This document shows, piece by piece, positions 6,354 to 10,441 of a stretch of DNA of 10,441 bases. Made by a program: the position numbers and the translations under genes. Location of the stretch: assembly GCA_030590185.1 (NCBI GenBank), contig JAUUZB010000053.1, positions 1 to 10,441 of the forward strand, written 5' to 3'. The notes beneath the pieces are model-generated. The model was not told the origin of the DNA. It worked only from the letters and a program-made list of their open reading frames with translations, and made no database searches. The DNA comes from Deltaproteobacteria bacterium. Lineage in GTDB: Bacteria > Myxococcota > XYA12-FULL-58-9 > JAUUZB01. Each line of letters starts with the position of its first letter. Position 1 is the stretch's first letter.

Positions 6354-7664
6354 TTAGAGCTGGCCGCCCAGCGCGTACCCCACCCCGCCGAGCCAATCGG
6401 TCACGACCCGGCGATCGTACGCCTCCCCCTCGCGCCAGCCGTGATGCAAGGTCGCAAAGAGGAAGAAACCATCCCAGACACGCACCGCCGCCTCCAACAC
6501 CCCGTAGGTGCCGGGCCCGGCCTCAACGAGGTCATCCCAGGTTTCCATGTCGCGCTTGACCACCATGCCCGCCACCGACCAGGCATCAAACTCGAGCCGC
6601 AAGTAGGCGCTGCTGCTGAGCTGCCCCCTGAACATGCTATGGGCCGAGAGCCCGAAGCGCGCCCCACCGATGCGCACGTCGGCGCTACCGCGAAGGCCAT
6701 AGCCGGCGCGCGGATTGAGCTCACGTTTGGGACGGTCGAGGCGGGAGGGAACCTCGAGGCGCTCCGCCTGGTAGGCCACGTCAAAAAAGCCCGGCACGTA
6801 GCCGTCGCTCGCCAACACCCATTCGAGATCCAGCGTCACCGCGTCGCTGTCTTGCTCGCCCGGCCGCGTGGCTACCTCGAGACGAAGCCCGAGGTGCCCG
6901 CCTACCCCCGGGGTCGAGAGCACCGCCCCGGTCAGATAACTCTCGAGGGCGACGCGCTCGCTGCGCCAGAAGATGTAGCCCACGCCGAGGTCAGCACCGC
7001 CGACCGGCGCCGACTCGGTGGTACCGGGGGCGCCCGGATCCAGTGCCATTCCCGTTGCGACCCGGAAGCGGCTCTCGTCATCCCAGCCCACCCAAGTCAA
7101 CGGCGCGAGGGTGACGTGGGCGGCGAGGAGGTGTGGGTCGACGACGCTGTCGGCCAACAGCTCCACCTGCACCGTGTCGAGCTGCAGATCAAAGCGGGCC
7201 CCGGTGCGCCGGACCAGCGGATCGAGGGAGCCGGAGAAGCCGTCCACCAGGGCGCCGTAGCCGAGGGTCTCCTGTTTGACCGGCCCGGCGTAGAGCCGCA
7301 CCCGCTCACCCGCAAACGACAGGCTGAGCTCTTCGAGCATGGCGGCGTAGGTCGCAGGCGAGCTCCAATCGGTGATCCAGGAGGCCTCATCCACGGCCGC
7401 CGTTGGATCGTACGCCGGCGCGCGATCCGCAAAGCGCACCCATATCGGCAGGCCAAGGATCAACGTCCCCAGACTACCCCGGTAGCCGAGTCGCGGCCGC
7501 ATCAGGCCGGCCGGGTCCTCCTCGAGCATGCCCGCCCCGATCTGCACCGAGGTGAGCCAGGCGTGCTGGGACGCTGACTCCGGCGGCGACTCGACGGTCG
7601 CGGCGACGTCCCCCGCCGGCTCCGGCGAGGTGAGGATTAGGAGTGAGACCCATGCCCAAGGCAT
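6354..7664 (-). CDS. Probable outer-membrane beta-barrel protein
   Basis: 436 residues from ATG 7664. The N-terminus is a short hydrophobic stretch (PWAWVSLLIL) followed by a small-residue region, consistent with a signal peptide cleaved near Ala21-22. It lacks the usual positive charge at the start, and no in-frame ATG, GTG or TTG exists upstream before a stop. The rest alternates hydrophobic and polar residues in many short strands rich in Gly, Tyr, Trp and aromatic ends (for example GVGYIFW, AYLRLEFDAW, GFFLFATLHHGW). This is the pattern of a beta barrel of the porin or transporter type. The last residues are GYALGGQL, ending in Leu rather than the classical terminal Phe. There are no Cys residues. 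The family is not recognised. It lies between the pilin gene and the glycosyltransferase operon, all on the same strand. Confidence 0.75.
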   Translation of the reverse strand: MPWAWVSLLILTSPEPAGDVAATVESPPESASQHAWLTSVQIGAGMLEEDPAGLMRPRLGYRGSLGTLILGLPIWVRFADRAPAYDPTAAVDEASWITDWSSPATYAAMLEELSLSFAGERVRLYAGPVKQETLGYGALVDGFSGSLDPLVRRTGARFDLQLDTVQVELLADSVVDPHLLAAHVTLAPLTWVGWDDESRFRVATGMALDPGAPGTTESAPVGGADLGVGYIFWRSERVALESYLTGAVLSTPGVGGHLGLRLEVATRPGEQDSDAVTLDLEWVLASDGYVPGFFDVAYQAERLEVPSRLDRPKRELNPRAGYGLRGSADVRIGGARFGLSAHSMFRGQLSSSAYLRLEFDAWSVAGMVVKRDMETWDDLVEAGPGTYGVLEAAVRVWDGFFLFATLHHGWREGEAYDRRVVTDWLGGVGYALGGQL

Positions 7665-7667
7665 GGG
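7649..7667 (-). promoter_or_regulatory. Perfect 8-bp hairpin containing the start codon
   Basis: On the plus strand CCCATGCC (7649-7656) and GGCATGGG (7660-7667) are perfect complements separated by three bases. In the minus-strand transcript the ATG of the beta-barrel gene (7664-7662) is inside the first arm and the loop is TTG. No good ribosome binding site is visible upstream. The structure could hold the start codon closed and make translation conditional. Confidence 0.45.
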
Positions 7668-7696
7668 GAATCTTGCAGGCTTGCGAGGGAATGGGC

Positions 7697-7733
7697 AAAA
7701 AAGGCGCGCGGCGGGTAAATGGCCTCACCCGCC
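7697..7733 (-). terminator. Possible intrinsic terminator after the Flp pilin gene
   Basis: Reading the minus strand, GGCGGGT (7733-7727) pairs with ACCCGCC (7716-7710) around a 10-nt loop. Seven bases of GC-rich sequence follow, then six T residues (7702-7697). The stem is perfect. The 7-nt offset before the T-run is longer than in a classical terminator, so this may be only partly effective. It lies in the 93-nt gap between the pilin stop and the beta-barrel start. Confidence 0.4.
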
Positions 7734-7757
7734 CACGGACGAATCGAGGGACCCGCC

Positions 7758-8009
7758 CTAGTCCAATTCGCCGAAGTTCGCGAGATCCTTATCCGTCTCT
7801 TCGTCGGTTGCCTGGGTACCTTGGAGGGTGTTTGGATCACCGGTCAGCGCGTTCGCCGACGTGCCAAACAAGGCACGAATGTTGTCACCGAAGATGGTCA
7901 CCACCGCGATGGCGCCGATGGCCACCAACGCCACGATGATGATGTACTCGGTCATACCCTGGCCACGCTGGCCGCGACGTTTCCGAAAGAGGGACAGCAA
8001 CTTGCCCAT
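7758..8009 (-). CDS. Flp/Tad-type type IVb prepilin-like protein
   Basis: 83 residues. ATG 8009 is chosen over an opening at 8066 because AGGAG precedes it by 6 nt and because it gives a standard prepilin leader. The leader is basic (MGKLLSLFRKRRGQRG) and is followed by a processing site G16|Q17, with Glu at +5 and Tyr at +6 (QGMTEY). A long hydrophobic helix (IIIVALVAIGAIAVVTIF) comes next. This is the signature of Flp pilins, which TadV/CpaA-type peptidases cleave and which assemble into bundle-forming pili or, in some lineages, pseudopilus-like fibres. The mature protein would be 67 residues. It is somewhat longer than typical Flp because of an acidic Asp/Glu/Thr-rich C-terminal tail. No tad assembly genes are in this window, so it is an orphan pilin here. 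Confidence 0.9.
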   Translation of the reverse strand: MGKLLSLFRKRRGQRGQGMTEYIIIVALVAIGAIAVVTIFGDNIRALFGTSANALTGDPNTLQGTQATDEETDKDLANFGELD

Positions 8010-8043
8010 GTTCGTCTCCTGCAAAGCAAAGGTGTAGCCGCAG

Positions 8044-8068
8044 AGCATACACCTCACTAACAGCATAC
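8044..8068 (-). promoter_or_regulatory. Two GTATGCT direct repeats upstream of the pilin gene
   Basis: On the minus strand GTATGCT occurs at 8068-8062 and 8050-8044, with starts 18 nt apart, 35-59 nt upstream of the pilin ATG. Each resembles a weak -10 box (TATGCT). A spacing near two helical turns would also suit binding of a dimeric regulator on one face of the DNA. This is suggestive only. Confidence 0.3.
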
Positions 8069-8154
8069 GCAGTTCGCGGGATCCTGGCTAGAGATCACCG
8101 CACCGCCGAGCGAATCGCCTTGCGCGGTACCGGGCCTCGCCATACCTTCCCGGC

Positions 8155-8382
8155 ATGCGGATCTCCATAACCTACTGCAAATCTTGAAACTTCCACCCTC
8201 AGGCCGCCAGTCTGGCGGGCGAAATCAAGAAACGCTTCAACATCGAAACCGAGCTGATCGCGGGCGCCGGCGGCATCTTCGACGTGGCGGTGGACGGCGA
8301 CCTGATCTACTCGCGCCACGCCAGCGGCCGGTTCCCCGAGCATGACGAAGTCCTCGACCAGCTCGCGGGACGGAACGGCTGA
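8155..8382 (+). CDS. selW: SelW-like selenoprotein (Rdx/SelT-SelW-SelH family), UGA read as selenocysteine
   Basis: 75 residues with an in-frame TGA at 8185-8187 read as selenocysteine (residue 11), ending at TGA 8380-8382. The start reads MRISITYC, then K-S-Sec, giving a CxxU motif (Cys8, Sec11) after the first beta strand. This is exactly where Rdx-family proteins carry CxxC or CxxU in a thioredoxin-like fold. Downstream, an amphipathic helix leads to GAGGIFDVAVDGDLIYSR and then GRFPEHDEVLDQL. This matches the conserved SelW pattern of a Gly-rich turn, a V.VDG.LI(F/Y)S strand pair and GRFPE before the last helix. The family is thought to act as small thiol/selenol oxidoreductases. The ribosome binding site is weak. 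The only other reading of this stretch is an unconvincing antisense ORF. A SECIS-like hairpin follows the UGA. A TGA-for-Cys error or pseudogene is unlikely, since the frame is intact to a proper family C-terminus. Confidence 0.9.
8185..8220 (+). promoter_or_regulatory. Bacterial SECIS-like element after the selenocysteine UGA
   Basis: CCGCCA (8204-8209) pairs perfectly with TGGCGG (8213-8218), leaving loop GTC (8210-8212). The loop begins 22 nt after the UGA (8185-8187). Known bacterial SECIS elements are hairpins within the coding region just 3' of the UGA, with the loop some 16-37 nt away and a G in the first two loop positions. All three conditions hold. SelB would bind this hairpin to deliver Sec-tRNA. 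The short 3-nt loop is at the lower limit; it becomes 5 nt if the A-U closing pair opens. Confidence 0.75.
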
Positions 8383-8602
8383 GAGGCGGTTTTTCTGCTG
8401 TTCTCGTTGGGACGCTGCTGCGTGAGCCGGCTGCACCGCCGCACTCGCCCTTGGGGTGGGGGTGGCGGCCCGACCCCGCCATAGACCCCTGGTCCGGGTC
8501 GCGGTAGGGTCCGATCCCAGGAACGGGGCCTCGTCGCCTCGAATGAGGGAGCCCTCAACCGCCGACACCGCGTCGACCTCGAGCTGTACGGGGAGCAATT
8601 CA

Positions 8603-10108
8603 GTGCACACGGATGACGCCGACAATCGCGTGACTTCAACCGACGCAGCGGAGCCTTCGGACGACCAGCCGGGAGAGCCCTCGGACGCCCAGGCCTCGGC
8701 GCTCGCCCAACGGGCGGAGCAGGTTGGACGCCTCGAGGCTAGCCTCGAACAGGTGCGCCTGGAGCTCAGCCAAACCGAGGAGCGCATTGCCGAGGAGCTG
8801 GCGCGCGAGGCGGAGAGCTCCACGGCCGCCACCGAGGCCTGGACGGCGAAGCTCGCCAAGCTCAGGGAGGCGGTGGCCAGCCTGCGCGAGGCGCAGGAGC
8901 GCCGCGTGCAGGAGCTGAACGGCGCCCACGAGAAAAAAGAGACCGAGCTGCGCGCCACGCACGACGAAGCCGAAGCCGAGCTGCACGCCAAGCACGACGA
9001 AGCCGAGGCCGAGCTGCGCGCCGAGCACGAGCAGCGCGAGAACGATCTGCGATCGGATCGAAAGCAACGGGATCAGGATCTCGTGGACCGCGACAAGGAG
9101 ATCGCTGTGCTCTCGACCCAGCTCGAAGCGCGCGGTCAGGAGCTCGAGCGCCGGTCCCAAGAACATCAGGAGGCGGCCGAGGCGCTCGAGCGCGAGCGGA
9201 CCCGGTCCCTCGAGGCGATCCTCGACACCCGCATGGCCACCGTCGAGAGCTTCGCAAAGATGGCCTCCGAGCGAATCGGGGGCCAGATCGAAGTTCTCAG
9301 GGATCTCGAGGAACGCTCGAGCAAACAGGAAATCCTGACCGACCGCCTGCTGACCATCGTCTCCCCGTCGGCGAGCCCCTTGCAGGCCATGGGCAGCTGG
9401 CTGCACGAGTCGCGCCTGCGGCTCATGGCGGTGACCCTCACCGGCATTCTCCTGTTCGCGTTCTTTCTGGTCGGCGTCGTCTCCACCGCGAACCGCCTGC
9501 TCGGCTCGGGCGAAACGTCCAGCGGGGGCGCCGCGCCGACAGCCACGGCGAACCTAGATGAGGCAGAGGCCGGTGACCCCGCCGCGGCTGAGCCCGAGGG
9601 GGAAGATCCCTCTGGGGCGGCGGCCCCCACCGAGGGGGAGGAGGCCGACACCGGGGCGGAGGAGGCCGGGACATTAGAAGGTGAAACGGGCGAAGATGAA
9701 ACGGACACACCCGAGCAGCCCGCCCAGCTCAGCCCCGAGCAGGAGGCCCAGCGCAAGGCGTTGCGGCGCAAGATGTTCGATGCCCATCGCAAGAAGCGTT
9801 GGGGCGAGACGGCCCGCCTAGGTGTGCAGCTGCGCGAGGAGTACAACCTCGACTGGGAGGCTCAACTCAAGCTCGCGGATGCGCTGCGCCGCGGCAAAAA
9901 AATCGAGGAGGCGGCGGTCGTCTACCTAGCCTTCATCGAGCAGCACCCGGACAACGACAAAATCGTCGACGCGCTGTTCAAGGCCGCGAACCTATTGGTC
10001 AAGCTCGGACGCACGGAGGAGGCGCTGCCCTTGTACGAGCGGGTCAGCAAGCTGCCCAAGAGCGAGTTCAAGCGCGAAGCCAAGAAGGCGCTCAAGGCCT
10101 TGCGCTGA
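8603..10108 (+). CDS. Coiled-coil, single-TM, TPR-containing membrane protein
   Basis: 501 residues from GTG 8603, preceded by GGGGAG 7 nt upstream. Earlier in-frame starts (ATG 8456 and 8544) lack a ribosome binding site and add unlikely Arg/Pro-rich or Ser-rich sequence. Residues 1-30 are acidic. Residues about 30-245 are a long Glu/Arg/Ala coiled coil with six 11-residue repeats at 104-169. One membrane helix spans about 274-296. Residues 300-374 are an Ala/Glu/Gly-rich acidic linker. Residues 376-501 contain helical pairs of TPR type, with WEAQLKLADALRRGKKIEEAAVVY and a following unit ending GRTEEALPLYERV. By the positive-inside rule the coiled coil is cytoplasmic and the TPR part periplasmic. 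The likely role is a scaffold linking cytoplasm and envelope, but no family is recognised. Confidence 0.85.
   Translation: MHTDDADNRVTSTDAAEPSDDQPGEPSDAQASALAQRAEQVGRLEASLEQVRLELSQTEERIAEELAREAESSTAATEAWTAKLAKLREAVASLREAQERRVQELNGAHEKKETELRATHDEAEAELHAKHDEAEAELRAEHEQRENDLRSDRKQRDQDLVDRDKEIAVLSTQLEARGQELERRSQEHQEAAEALERERTRSLEAILDTRMATVESFAKMASERIGGQIEVLRDLEERSSKQEILTDRLLTIVSPSASPLQAMGSWLHESRLRLMAVTLTGILLFAFFLVGVVSTANRLLGSGETSSGGAAPTATANLDEAEAGDPAAAEPEGEDPSGAAAPTEGEEADTGAEEAGTLEGETGEDETDTPEQPAQLSPEQEAQRKALRRKMFDAHRKKRWGETARLGVQLREEYNLDWEAQLKLADALRRGKKIEEAAVVYLAFIEQHPDNDKIVDALFKAANLLVKLGRTEEALPLYERVSKLPKSEFKREAKKALKALR
8912..9109 (+). repeat. Six tandem 33-nt (11-residue) repeats within the coiled-coil gene
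   Basis: Six consecutive 33-nt units start at 8912, 8945, 8978, 9011, 9044 and 9077. They encode hendecads beginning (E/D)L: ELNGAHEKKET, ELRATHDEAEA, ELHAKHDEAEA, ELRAEHEQREN, DLRSDRKQRDQ and DLVDRDKEIAV. Units 2 and 3 are nearly identical at the DNA level; the outer units have diverged. Hendecad periodicity gives a nearly straight or slightly right-handed coiled coil, unlike ordinary heptads. Confidence 0.85.
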
Positions 10109-10114
10109 GCACTG

Positions 10115-10171
10115 GGCCGCGCCTGTTGCGTGCGGCCTGTTGAGCGCTACGTGATGAACGCGGCGCTCAAC
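10115..10171. terminator. Two adjacent hairpins at the convergent gene junction
   Basis: The first hairpin is GGCCGCGC (10115-10122) with GTGCGGCC (10130-10137), one G-U pair and a 7-nt loop. The second is GTTGAGCGC (10139-10147) with GCGCTCAAC (10163-10171), a perfect 9-bp stem around a 15-nt loop. The right arm of the second contains the stop codon of the minus-strand gene. They fill the 58-nt space between two convergent genes and could end transcription in both directions. Neither has a T-tract, so this is not a classical intrinsic terminator. Confidence 0.4.
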
Positions 10172-10441
10172 TCTCGGCGCGCCCCTCCAACCAACCGTAG
10201 AGGGTCGGCAGCAACACCAGGGTCAGGGCGGTGGAGGTAAACACACCGCCGGTGATCACCAACGCCAGGGGCCGTTGGATCTCAGATCCCGGGCCGGTCG
10301 CCAACAGCAGCGGCACCAACCCGAGGATGGTCAACAGGGCGGTCATCATCACCGGCCGCAGCCGCCTCTCGGACCCCTCGCGCACCGCCTCGGCGACCGA
10401 CATGCCCCGGGCACGCAACTGGTTGAAGTAGGTGACCAGCA
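10167..10441 (-). CDS. C-terminus of HME-RND heavy-metal efflux pump (CzcA/CusA type), 5' part outside window
   Basis: The frame is open from the right edge (first whole codon at 10439) and ends at TGA 10169-10167, giving 91 codons of the C-terminal end. The sequence FNQLRARGMSVAEAVREG, then RLRPVMMTALLTILGLVPLL, then TGPGSEIQRPLALVITGG and LLPTLYGWLE are hallmark segments of the last membrane helices of CzcA/CusA-type proton-driven metal efflux permeases. These pumps span the inner membrane and work with a periplasmic adaptor and an outer-membrane channel to export divalent or monovalent metal ions. The metal cannot be told from this end. The tail after YGWLE is short (RAES). An apparent start at 10418 is an internal TTG in the conserved QLR segment, not the true start. 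Confidence 0.93.
   Translation of the reverse strand, partial: LVTYFNQLRARGMSVAEAVREGSERRLRPVMMTALLTILGLVPLLLATGPGSEIQRPLALVITGGVFTSTALTLVLLPTLYGWLEGRAES

Noticed and set aside
6441..7577. 378-codon plus-strand ORF opposite the beta-barrel gene
   Set aside because: It has no ribosome binding site or recognisable features; the opposite strand gives a clear strand-rich envelope protein.
8026..8040. Sigma-54-like GG-N10-GC on the minus strand just upstream of the Flp pilin
   Set aside because: Transcription from it would start inside or after the AGGAG ribosome binding site, and two consensus bases in the -24 element are wrong.
8383..8394. T-run after selW as a terminator
   Set aside because: Five T residues are present but no stable stem precedes them.
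8095..8991. 298-codon minus-strand ORF across the selW and coiled-coil genes
   Set aside because: It is Ser/Ala/Arg-rich low-complexity antisense of two better supported plus-strand genes.

Overview
The window is a GC-rich, gene-dense bacterial chromosome segment. It most resembles a member of the Myxococcota or a related former deltaproteobacterium. The basis is high GC with G/C-ending codons, a Flp-type pilin with a GQGMTEY processing site, a large Cys/Asp-rich lipoprotein, a coiled-coil/membrane/TPR protein, and apparent use of selenocysteine. This assignment is inference: there is no rRNA or other strong phylogenetic marker here.

Layout, left to right. (1) 1-735 (-): the first 245 codons of an unrecognised protein with a Ser/Thr/Pro-rich start and a hydrophobic core, running off the left edge. 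(2) 736-931: a divergent intergenic region with two small palindromes. (3) 932-2449 (+): a Cys-rich surface lipoprotein. (4) about 2493-2710: a cluster of REP-like palindromic repeats at a convergent junction; one inverted copy forms the 3' end of the next gene. (5) 2656-6266 (-): a compact three-gene operon, transcribed right to left. Its order is an anchored exported protein, then a GT39-type membrane glycosyltransferase (4-nt GTGA overlap), then a PIG3-type NAD(P)H:quinone oxidoreductase (3-nt gap). (6) 6354-7664 (-): a probable outer-membrane beta-barrel protein whose start codon lies in a perfect hairpin. (7) 7758-8009 (-): a Flp pilin-like prepilin followed by a possible intrinsic terminator. 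(8) 8155-8382 (+): the most notable item, a 75-residue SelW/Rdx-family selenoprotein read through an in-frame UGA as a CxxU redox motif. A bacterial SECIS-like hairpin lies just downstream of the UGA. Conventional ORF calling misses this gene. (9) 8603-10108 (+): a coiled-coil/single-TM/TPR protein. (10) 10167-10441 (-): the C-terminus of an HME-RND metal efflux pump running off the right edge.

The window is dominated by envelope functions: lipoprotein, glycosyltransferase, beta barrel, pilin, membrane scaffold and efflux pump. Two redox enzymes (quinone oxidoreductase and SelW-like) are mixed in. Only the 2656-6266 cluster is clearly co-transcribed; the other genes look like neighbours rather than one pathway. 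No tRNA, rRNA, CRISPR array, transposase or integrase was seen. The largest gaps (196, 205 and 220 bases) are below 300. The 8383-8602 gap holds nothing recognisable beyond the ribosome binding site of the next gene.
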